From an uncultured Clostridia bacterium (GTDB lineage: Bacteria; Bacillota; Clostridia; Christensenellales; Borkfalkiaceae), in the NCBI GenBank assembly GCA_947624445.1, contig CANQKF010000001.1, positions 1 through 64,000 of the forward strand: a stretch of 64,000 nt of DNA, in the 5' to 3' direction. Position numbers and translations under genes: made by a program. This document shows, one piece after another, positions 1 through 7,300 of this stretch; position 1 is the stretch's first letter, and every line of letters starts with the position of its first letter. The notes under the pieces are model-generated. The model searched no databases. It was not told the origin of the DNA and was given only the letters and a program-made list of their open reading frames with translations.

Positions 1-19
1 TGCTCATAGATAAAAAGTA

Positions 20-60
20 AATCCGAACCATTCACTCGTTACGAGTATTTGGTTCGGATT
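20..60 (-). terminator. Intrinsic terminator downstream of the tRNA-like gene
   Basis: The arms AATCCGAACCA and TGGTTCGGATT pair perfectly over 11 bp, with an inner ACTCG/CGAGT stem. On the minus strand the hairpin is followed by a T-rich tract (TTTACTTTTTATC). It lies just after the 3' end of the tRNA-like gene, so it probably ends that transcript. Confidence 0.7.
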
Positions 61-70
61 ATACTGACTT

Positions 71-152
71 GGTGCGGATGACAGGACTTGAACCTGCATG
101 GTCTCCCACAGGAACCTGAAACCAATGGGAGGCCAGTCCCACCGTCCGCACC
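71..152 (-). tRNA. tRNA-like gene with atypical anticodon arm
   Basis: On the minus strand GGTGCGG pairs with CCGCACC as a 7-bp acceptor (8 bp if GGTGCGGA/TCCGCACC is counted), and a T-arm GCAGG-TTCAAGT-CCTGT is present. The anticodon loop region contains TTCAGGT. Read with U33 before CAG it resembles tRNA-Leu(CAG); shifted by one base it would present UCA. The anticodon stem has two T-T mismatches but extends into an 11-bp imperfect stem (CTCCCA...TGGGAG) that competes with a possible D-stem TGGG/CCCA. It may be a degenerate tRNA, a class II tRNA with an unusual arm, or an attachment-site remnant. The tRNA character is fairly clear; the identity is not. Confidence 0.6.
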
Positions 153-163
153 ACAAGATATGA

Positions 164-211
164 ACACAAGATATTGCGTTCGGATAAGAAATTTAACGCA
201 ATATTTTGTGT
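164..211. repeat. 17-bp inverted repeat
   Basis: ACACAAGATATTGCGTT and AACGCAATATTTTGTGT form a 17-bp stem with a single mismatch and a 14-nt loop. It sits just upstream of the tRNA-like gene in the tRNA's direction, so it could be a terminator for transcripts entering from the late operon, or an operator or recombination site. There is no clear U-run. Confidence 0.5.
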
Positions 212-305
212 CTTATATTTTTGCTCAGGGAAAACCCTGCCGATAGTCCCAAAATTGGTCCCAATTCAGTCCCAGATAAAACCTATGTTACCCAAACAAA
301 AAGGA

Positions 306-347
306 AGGCGACCCGTGGAAATCAATCCATAGGTCGCCTATTTTTTT
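306..347. terminator. Intrinsic terminator, possibly bidirectional
   Basis: AGGCGACC and GGTCGCCT form an 8-bp stem followed on the plus strand by ATTTTTTT. On the minus strand the sequence after the stem (TTCCTTTTTG) is also T-rich. No gene is recognisable on the plus strand to its left, so it more likely insulates the end of the minus-strand late operon from the tRNA-like gene. Confidence 0.6.
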
Positions 348-375
348 ACCTTAAACCGCAGCCAACATTCATTGG

Positions 376-408
376 CAAAAATAATGCCCTCGTGTAAACG
401 GGGGCATT
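376..408 (-). terminator. Terminator at the end of the late operon
   Basis: On the minus strand AATGCCC/GGGCATT form the stem, followed by ATTTTTG. It is the first U-tailed hairpin after the holin and HExxH genes and the tandem repeats, so it is the best candidate for the end of the long tail-lysis transcript. Confidence 0.6.
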
Positions 409-496
409 ATCTTCGGCCGGGATTTCTTTTTCAGGTGTTACCCTCACACCATATCTTCGTTCAGAATTTCTTTTAGGTGCTATCCTCGCGCCAAAT

Positions 497-601
497 CTTT
501 TTTCGCTCCCACTCATGGTAGGGTACACCGCTTTTTTAATTCCCACTCTACGGTAGGGTACACCTTCTTTTTTCGCTCCCACTCATGGTAGGGTACACCG
601 C
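497..601. repeat. Three tandem 35-36 bp repeats
   Basis: Units at 497-531 and 567-601 are identical (they contain CTCCCACTCATGGTAGGGTA) and flank a diverged unit (ATTCCCACTCTACGGTAGGG) at 532-566. Weaker copies seem to continue to about 430. Each unit carries CCCAC opposite GTAGGG and can form a small hairpin, and an A/T run separates the units. The minus-strand ORF 346-582 is a by-product of these repeats and needs a GTG start without a ribosome site. There are no spacers, so this is not a CRISPR array. Confidence 0.75.
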
Positions 602-620
602 AGCAATTATACAGCAAACA

Positions 621-1044
621 TCATTGGAAATACTTTGTTCCAAGGGCCGTCGCCCACCCCTCAAACCATATAGAGTCGTATGGCGGGAGTTCCCATGACA
701 GCTTCTTCCCATCACGCACAAGGTATTCGCGATACCAGTAGCGTACTGCGGATGGAATACTCACGATGAACGGCATAAAGAAACCGAGCATAATGTTCTG
801 TAGACCATGCCCCCGCTTCGTGTTGTTTAAGGGCGAGCGTGGCGCCTTTATTTACAACAAAAAAGCAGCCGCACTCAAACCCGCCCCAAAATTCTCCAAC
901 TTCAAAGTAGATGAAGTGGTGAAAACGATGCGGTTTGCATCCAGCAATAAGCAGGCATAACGCGACGATGCAGCCGACGAGCGTCATCGGCAAGCCCCAA
1001 GTAAATGAGGCAATGTAAAACCCAATAGCTTTAATTGCCTTCAT
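621..1044 (-). pseudogene. Frameshifted membrane protein with HEAGH (HExxH-like) motif
   Basis: The ORF track gives a 110-residue protein with an N-terminal hydrophobic segment (residues ~8-36), ending soon after KQHEAG. If one base is removed from the C5 run at 810-814 (G5 in the coding strand), the reading continues as HEAGHGLQN, IMLGFFMPFIV, RYWYREY and a tail to a TGA at 621-623, about 140 residues. The second frame has a membrane segment and ordinary coding character, so the intact gene is very likely this longer one. HExxH/HEFGH-type motifs are zinc-peptidase-like, but the function is unknown. The shift may be a real mutation, phase variation at the homopolymer or a sequencing error. 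It is the last gene of the late operon, next to the holin. Confidence 0.75.
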
Positions 1045-1441
1045 CGGTTGTCACCTCCCCTCCGCCAGTGCCATTTTTTAAGTCGTAAATAGTCGCTTCG
1101 ATTGTGCTATTCACCCATGCTTCGAGGTCGCCAAAGTTCTGCTGGACGAAATTCTTGACCTCATCGGAAAGCTGTGAAATAGCGGCGTCACGTGCCATCT
1201 TCAACGCTTGCAGCTGAGCATCGGAGGTGAACATATCCTTCCCCTTCAGCCCTTCGACATATGTCTGATATGTCATCTTCACGGAGCGAACGACTGCGTC
1301 AATCGCACTCGTGAGATAGGACTGTGTCTTTGTGTTCTTGATTTTCGAGTTCACCCATACGGTGATGCGCTGCCCAAGCCACGACAGCAACGCCGTGAGG
1401 GCAACCCCGAGTACAGAGAGCAAAACTTCCTGCCAATTCAT
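1031..1441 (-). CDS. Holin (phage holin LL-H-like)
   Basis: About 136 residues starting at MNWQEVLLSVLG. This ATG is preferred over the upstream in-frame start because GAGGAGG lies 8 nt before it. One N-terminal hydrophobic helix (residues ~5-22) is followed by a long charged amphipathic region and an acidic tail, the layout of the LL-H-type holin family. Such proteins form the membrane lesion that times lysis. It overlaps the start of the HExxH gene by 14 nt. No endolysin is recognisable next to it. Confidence 0.75.
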   Translation of the reverse strand: MNWQEVLLSVLGVALTALLSWLGQRITVWVNSKIKNTKTQSYLTSAIDAVVRSVKMTYQTYVEGLKGKDMFTSDAQLQALKMARDAAISQLSDEVKNFVQQNFGDLEAWVNSTIEATIYDLKNGTGGGEVTTDEGN

Positions 1442-1503
1442 AATATCCTCCTCGGGCAACTTCTTCTGAAGTTCGCCCTATTTTTTTATATTCCGCCGAT
1501 TTT

Positions 1504-1776
1504 TTACTCCTCGACGACCGAGCATACAGGTTCGACGCCCGTAAGCCCGCCTTCGCGGAGCGCATATACAGTATCCTCGTAGACCGTCATAGTCTCCGTG
1601 GTCTGCACGCCGTCCTCTCCTTCGACTTCTCGGGAAACCTCCCGCGGAAGCTTTACGCAGATCCCGTCCGCTTTATCCTTTTCACAAGGAATATAGCTGC
1701 CGTTCGACCATGCGATAATATAAACAAGACCGTCAAATGTACCGACGGTCTCGCCATTCACGATGACTTTATACAT
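1504..1776 (-). CDS. Small phage protein, unknown function
   Basis: 90 residues beginning MYKVIVNGETVGTFDG with a good ribosome site (AAGGAG). It is a compact, acidic, probably beta-rich protein without signal or membrane segment. I recall similar proteins between tail fibre and holin genes in Firmicutes phages, but no function is known to me. Its place in the operon suggests a small tail accessory or lysis-region protein. Confidence 0.7.
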   Translation of the reverse strand: MYKVIVNGETVGTFDGLVYIIAWSNGSYIPCEKDKADGICVKLPREVSREVEGEDGVQTTETMTVYEDTVYALREGGLTGVEPVCSVVEE

Positions 1777-1799
1777 CCTTTTTGTCTCCTTGTTCTGGT

Positions 1800-2219
1800 T
1801 TACGCTTTCGCCCCGACGAGCTTGGCGATATAACGCAGCGTCTCGATGTCCGCGTTATAGAAAGTGTGGTTCCACAGCCAGTGGTCTTTATGTTCCGTCC
1901 GTTTGTATGCCTGACAGGTCGGGTCGTCCCAGACCTTGTCCCACCGCTTCTGATATGCCTTGTACTCCGCCTCGGTGCATGATGTGGGGCTGAGGGCAAG
2001 ACGTGCGATGATTGCCTGCGTGAGCTTTCCCCTCTCCATCCCGTTGCCGTCGTCGTTGCGGGCGAAGTATTGGTGCGCATTTTCGCTATACATCAGGCAG
2101 ATGGGTTTGTGGTCGTAGTAGATCATTCCGTTGATTTCCTCGCACTCTGTCATAGCGGGAAGATTGACATCGCCGCAAATTGCCTTTTGTTTGAATCTCC
2201 TGTGCGTAATATATTTCAT
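1800..2219 (-). CDS. Conserved DGR-neighbour protein, unknown function
   Basis: About 139 residues starting MKYITHRRFKQKAICG; this start has GGAG at a better distance than the ATG two codons upstream. The N-terminal half has a basic patch (THRRFKQK) and an ICG motif; the middle reads SENAHQYFARNDDG. I recognise the family as a frequent downstream partner of DGR reverse transcriptases in gut phages. The start overlaps the RT stop by a few bases, implying translational coupling. Whether it assists mutagenic retrohoming is unknown. Confidence 0.65.
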   Translation of the reverse strand: MKYITHRRFKQKAICGDVNLPAMTECEEINGMIYYDHKPICLMYSENAHQYFARNDDGNGMERGKLTQAIIARLALSPTSCTEAEYKAYQKRWDKVWDDPTCQAYKRTEHKDHWLWNHTFYNADIETLRYIAKLVGAKA

Positions 2220-3379
2220 CTGCATAAACTCCTTTCTCTGAAATTTTCGATTTTCTCCGGTGAGAATTTGAACAATGAATAGAAGAGCCGCCGAAGTTTC
2301 AGCACCCTATTGTGGTCATTATAGTTATCGAGGTAGGCAAGCATCCCGTTTGTAGAAGTCCACAAGTCCTCGTAGCCCAGCTCGCCATCCATGACCTTCT
2401 TGTAGAATGACCGTATCTTATGGCGGTCGCGTTTCATGGCGCCGCGGTTCCCATGGACGAGTACCTTCCCCGTCTCTGTAATGGCGAATTTTGCCTTGCA
2501 ATATTTGAAGTACTGCGTCAGCGGCCTTATCCTTGTTTTACTTCTGCTGATGTGTAGGCCGAGGCTCGTCGCCTTCTCGATGAAGATTTCGAGAATGTGC
2601 TTCGCGTTCCTATCTGGCGGCACCAGTATGTAGTAATCATCCATATAGTGTCCGAATCCTTTCAGCGACAGCTGGCACTTCATGTAATTGTCGAGCGGCG
2701 ATGGCAGAGCTATCATCTCTGCTTGGCTCGGTTCTACACCAAGGGGCATCCCAATGTCACCCGAGATAGACGAGATAACCGCGTCACCGAACGCCCGTAG
2801 CTGTTCATTCGCGATATACATCTCGTGTCTGCGGTACAATTCCGAATGTGGCGCAGATGGGAAGAACTGTTTGAAGTCAATCAAGATAACCTTCCCCTCC
2901 CTCCCGTATTTACGGTAATGACGATGCAAGTCTTCTTTGAGTCGGTTCAGAGAGAACTCAAATCCCTTGCCCTCGAGGCTTGCTCCATTGTTCCAAATCA
3001 TTCCCGGTCGGTAGAGCGGCAGCAGGACATTCTTTGTATATGCCTTTTGCACTTGCCGATCTTGGACGCGCGGGGCGTCGATTGGTCTCGTCTTCCCTCT
3101 CTCATTCAGCATGAAGTGAACATACTTGTCGAATTGGTATTTCCCTTCCGCGACTTGTTTGCTTCTGACCGCCGTCCCGGAGAAAAGATGAGCTTCGAAG
3201 CGCTGCACACTATGTTTCCAACGTACACCGTTGCAGCATTTCTTCCCCGCTTTGTATAGTTCGTTATACGACAGAGCGGTCTCTATGCCGCCTATCGCAT
3301 CACATCGTTCCTTGCGCTTTTGTTCGCGCTTAGCCCGCCTTCGAAGATAGCGGGCTTCATGTCTTTCTTCACTTGTCAT
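2216..3379 (-). CDS. DGR reverse transcriptase
   Basis: 387 residues. RT palm motifs are visible: VILIDFKQFFPSAP with the first catalytic Asp, IGMPLGVEPSQ in the position of the DGR-typical xxxSQ motif 4, and HYMDDYYILV with the second Asp pair. An N-terminal basic region and a C-terminal thumb-like region (KTRIRP, AMKRDRHKIRSFYKK) follow. In DGRs this enzyme, with Avd, copies the template-repeat RNA into cDNA with errors at adenines. It lies directly downstream of the template repeat, completing the order target-avd-TR-RT on the minus strand. The TR/VR comparison shows that the system has acted here. Confidence 0.95.
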   Translation of the reverse strand: MTSEERHEARYLRRRAKREQKRKERCDAIGGIETALSYNELYKAGKKCCNGVRWKHSVQRFEAHLFSGTAVRSKQVAEGKYQFDKYVHFMLNERGKTRPIDAPRVQDRQVQKAYTKNVLLPLYRPGMIWNNGASLEGKGFEFSLNRLKEDLHRHYRKYGREGKVILIDFKQFFPSAPHSELYRRHEMYIANEQLRAFGDAVISSISGDIGMPLGVEPSQAEMIALPSPLDNYMKCQLSLKGFGHYMDDYYILVPPDRNAKHILEIFIEKATSLGLHISRSKTRIRPLTQYFKYCKAKFAITETGKVLVHGNRGAMKRDRHKIRSFYKKVMDGELGYEDLWTSTNGMLAYLDNYNDHNRVLKLRRLFYSLFKFSPEKIENFRERSLCR

Positions 3380-3642
3380 ATTTTTCTTAAAATAATTCGT
3401 CTCCCGTACAGTTTGATATCGTGTGCAGCTAAACTGCGTAAGCTTTACACATAAAATGGGGGTTTAGCACCTTCCTCCCACTATGCAAGCAGCGTCCGTG
3501 CAAAGCTATCAGGACCCGGGTTCGTTTCATACAACGAACCGACTGTTTTGGAACGCGCACGAGACGCGTTCACCGGAAACATCTCTCCTTTCACAAGGGT
3601 CCATTTCGTTACCTACTTTTCGCGACCCATTTTTTATGAGAT
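3380..3642 (-). ncRNA. DGR RNA spacer between TR and RT
   Basis: This gene-free stretch continues the template-repeat transcript toward the RT start. In the Bordetella phage system, the segment between TR and RT is part of the RNA used for priming and template-specific cDNA synthesis. A perfect hairpin GGTTCGTT-TCATAC-AACGAACC lies near the middle. ORFs in this stretch are short and read mainly through the repeat; I see no gene. Role by analogy only. Confidence 0.6.
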
Positions 3643-3759
3643 CCGGAGCCACGCCATTAGAATTATTAGCGTTGTTATTGTTGGCGTTGCCGTTGTTGTT
3701 GACATTGCAGAAATTGTTGCTGTTGTTGTAATTAGCAGAACGCTCCCACCAATTCGCCG
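3643..3759 (-). repeat. DGR template repeat (TR)
   Basis: 117 nt, aligned without gaps to the variable repeat at 4372-4488. On the coding strand it holds 17 AAY codons, mostly clustered, so its conceptual translation is a run of Asn (e.g. NVNNNGNANNNN). It lies between avd and the RT. All 27 TR/VR mismatches are at TR adenines; no G, C or T differs. Confidence 0.97.
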
Positions 3760-3799
3760 ACGACAAGGTTGACAGAGATGCACCGTTTATCGTGACTGA

Positions 3800-4255
3800 T
3801 CAGCGCTTTTTATCGCCTTTCAGAACACTCGTGAGTAAAGTATTCTCCTTATCTATTTTCTCCCCGAGAGACTGTGCCATATACTCCAACTTCTTTATAG
3901 CTTCGGAGGATGAAACACTGTTCCCGCTTTGTGTTGTGAAACAGCCCTGCGGATTCAACATCATGATGTTGTAGCAATGGCTGAGTTTTACGTCCAGCGC
4001 CATGAGCGAGGCGCGACCCTCGAGCAAGTGTTGCTCTCGGAGCTGCCTCCTGACATCGCCGGATGGATAGATACTGTTCGCCTTCTCGGCATTGTCGACG
4101 ACCTCTGACGCCAGACGGATGACATCATCCGCAAGCAGTCTTGCATATCTCGACGAAAGCCGCGTGAGGAATTGAAGGGTTTCGAAGTAGATGTCGTTTG
4201 CCGTGTTGACAAACTCCGCCTTGCTTTCCCCTCTCTTGTTTTTCAATACTGACAT
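3800..4255 (-). CDS. avd: Avd-like DGR accessory protein
   Basis: 151 residues, predicted nearly all helical and basic, as expected for the Avd four-helix bundle (related to 23S rRNA intervening-sequence proteins). Basic stretches include RLSSRYARLL and RRQLREQHLLEGR. Avd binds the DGR RT and the TR RNA and is needed for cDNA synthesis. The gene sits between the variable target and the TR, the canonical position. Identification rests on context, size and helical composition; the sequence itself diverges between systems. Confidence 0.85.
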   Translation of the reverse strand: MSVLKNKRGESKAEFVNTANDIYFETLQFLTRLSSRYARLLADDVIRLASEVVDNAEKANSIYPSGDVRRQLREQHLLEGRASLMALDVKLSHCYNIMMLNPQGCFTTQSGNSVSSSEAIKKLEYMAQSLGEKIDKENTLLTSVLKGDKKR

Positions 4256-4317
4256 TTTTCACCTGCTTTTTCTAAATTTTTTGTTCGCTAACAAGCCGTT
4301 CTCAGTCTGCGGGAATA

Positions 4318-4337
4318 CCGCCCACTTTCGTGGGCGG
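4318..4337 (-). promoter_or_regulatory. DGR target-site hairpin (GAAA tetraloop)
   Basis: On the target coding strand CCGCCCAC-GAAA-GTGGGCGG forms a perfect 8-bp stem with a GAAA loop, about 35 nt past the end of the variable repeat and just after the target stop codon. The same geometry (8-bp stem, 4-nt GAAA loop, short distance 3' of VR) marks the homing target in the Bordetella phage DGR. Confidence 0.9.
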
Positions 4338-4357
4338 ATTTTCCCAGATCAGAAAGA

Positions 4358-7300
4358 TTAGACTTTGAAAGCCGGAGCCACGCCAAAAGAATAAGCAGCG
4401 GCGGCACTGCCGGCGTAGCCGTCGTTGGCGACACGGCAGAAAGAGCCGCTGGAGTTGAAAGAAGCAGAACGCTCCCACCAATTCGCCGCGTCACCGATGG
4501 TGCCATTAAAGCGCTTCTTGATCTTCGTGTTGCCCGCGGCGTAATAAGCGTACTGCGCCTGACGGTTCCTCTCGTAGTTATTGGCATAGCTACGCGACCC
4601 GAAGATTTCGTATTCGGCAAGAAGGGGCAAGTAATCGGTCGTCTCCGTAACGTGGTCTTCGGTATTGCTGCTGTTCCCGTAGTTGTCCGTGAATTTCGTC
4701 ATCGGCTTCATGACCTGACGGAGGTCGAACGGAAGCGCCGCCATAAGCGTGTTCTCGACGGGGCTTGTAGCCGTCGTCTCTGCCGCGTTCTGAGCGCCTT
4801 TCTCGTGAACAGACCCGAGGATGTCGTAACGAAGGTCGCAGCCCTGCCATCCGCCCACATTGGTATTGCTACTGTGGTTCATGTTAAACCACTTAGAGCC
4901 ATTCGATGTGTAGTTGCTGTAGTGACTGTCTGTCAAGCAGAGGCTCTCGCCGTCAATCTGCGCGCTCTTAAAGGTACCGAAGTGGATACCCTTGCCTTCG
5001 TATCTCTCGTTGTGGTCGAACCCAAGGATATAGACGTACAACTTCTGTTCGAGAAGTTCGAGTGTGCCAATCGTGCCATTGAGTGTGACCTCTTTGCAAT
5101 CGCCGACCGAGAAGTAGTTCGCGCCCTGCCCTTTCTCGGAAATCTCGGAAATTACAGACCATGCCGTAGAGTTGAGTACATTCGGGTTCGTGAACGTCGC
5201 ACGGCAGGTCGTATCCTCTTGAATGTTCTTGTTGGACGGAATCCAACCGCTGAACCTGTCGCCTTCCTGAGAAGGTTCGGGCGTTTGCGAGCATTCCGCA
5301 TCCGCACCGTAGTCGACGACGACGCTTTCGATGAAGCTGTCTCCGTTGTAGAACTGAACGGTGTACTGCCTGATTGTCGCGATGAACGCTGCATAGACCG
5401 TGAGAGGCCCCGTAATCTTGTCGAGAACCGCGGGTGATGCCGGTGCGCCGTTGATTGTCGCCCAGCCGCTGAACGAGTATTTGTACTGAGGCGTCTGATC
5501 CTTTGTGGGGTCTTCGCCGCTGAAAGTTGCCCTGCCGCCGTTCTCGACCCAAGTCGTGTAGAGCAGGACGGTGTCGTTGTAGAAGAAGACGGCATAGGTC
5601 TCGTCGTACTGAGCCGTGACTACCTCGTCCTTCTGAACGTTAGTGGGCAGCTTATCCCACCCTCTGTAGGAATACTTCGTGTCCTCGGCGTCGTCCATCT
5701 TGGGTTCGCTGATGTAGCCCTGCTCGACGGGGTCTTCCGCGTTCGCGCCGCCAACCAGCTCTGCCGTATAGAGGATGGAGCCATCTTTGTTCTTGTATTC
5801 CACCTTATAGAGAAGGTTTTCGTATGTGAAGTTGATGTCGGGGTACTCACTCTGAAGCCGTTCGAACTCCGAGTAGCGCACGTTGACGATGTTCACGTTA
5901 CCCGTGACCTGTGCGTTTTGCGTGTTGCCGCCCGACTCGTCGATACCACGCATTGTATCAAGTGCGTCGAAGACTTCCATAAGCGCCTTCGTGTCCTGGA
6001 AGTTCCAGTTCACGCCGATGAGGCGCACGCGGCTTCCTTCATCGAGGTCTTTGACGATGTTTGCGCTGTCGACCGCAACGCCGCTATTCTCGATCCAGAA
6101 TGACGTCACGTGTTCGTAGCTCGGCATAGAGAAGTCCGTCAGCGCCGTCTGGTTCAGGAGCTTGATGCTCGTGACAGTTTCGGGCAAATGGAGCGTTTTC
6201 AAGATGCCGCCGTTCGGAAGCACGACACCCGAAATCTTTGTCCCCTCGAGATAGATTTCCTCGATATTGGGGCTTGCAGAAACGTTGACCTCGGACGCGA
6301 GGTTGATGCAGTTGCGCAGGTCGAGCGTCTTAAGAAGGACGTTGTTCCCAAGTGTAAGCGTAGTGAGGTTGGGGTTCGTGTACCCTTCCGCGGCGTCGCC
6401 GAGCTTCAAGTATTGCAGCTTGGTTGCCTTGGAGAAGTCTGCACGACCGACCTTAAGTCCGCTCAAATCCCCCGTACTCTTGATCTGCGACGCGGAATAG
6501 ATGTGGATTTCCGTATCGTTCAGATTGTCGACGGGACACTCGATTTCATAAGACTTCCCGCGAAGTGCGCGTACCTGACGAAGGTATGAACCGAACAGGA
6601 TAGATGCGTAGATGTCTGCATACGGCTCAATAGAGATGTTGCTCTTCGCGTAACCGCGGAGAACAATCATATCCGACTGCGCGTCGCCGGCGTTGTATTT
6701 GCTGTCGATATAGCGGAAGCGGTTATAGAGCCACCACTTTCTCTGTTCCGACTTGCTGCCCTGAAGCATCTGAAGATAATCGGCGCCCTCTTCGAGAAGC
6801 GGTTGCAGATACTTATAGTAGGCGTCCTCGTTCCAGATAGCTTCCGACCATACGGCCTGATGCTCTTCAAACGCCTTCTCCACGATTTCATAGGAGAGCT
6901 TGTTCTGAGAGCGAAGTTCCTGATACATAGAACGGATTTCGTTGCCGAACGCCTCACGGAGGTTAATCCAGAAGACGGACTGCTGACCGTTGTAAACGTC
7001 GGCTTCATCCACCTTGTCGATGTCCTCAAGCTCATAACCGAACACGAGCGAACCTTCGTTGTTGATACCGATTGCGGTATCCATGTCGTAAGGCAGCCAG
7101 CATACTTTTCCGCTCCCGAATTTGGACGGGAAGGCGTTCTTTGCACGGCTATCCACCATCAGGAACAGCTCTGTGAAGAGGTAGTAATAGATGGCGCTCT
7201 GAAGCTCAGCGTGTTCCGAGAACTCGTTCTTGAACTTCGCGAGACGGTATTCCTTGGTGTCGCTTTCGTACTTCACCCCGCCCCATGTTTTTGCCTCGGG

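Noticed and set aside
346-582. 78-residue minus-strand ORF
   Set aside because: It reads through the tandem repeats, uses a GTG start without a ribosome site and has repeat-derived composition; treated as repeat DNA.
497-601. CRISPR-like array
   Set aside because: Units are adjacent without spacers, and there are no cas genes.
3527-3766. Asn-rich 79-residue ORF
   Set aside because: This is the template repeat read as protein; the AAY codons are mutagenesis targets, not a gene product.
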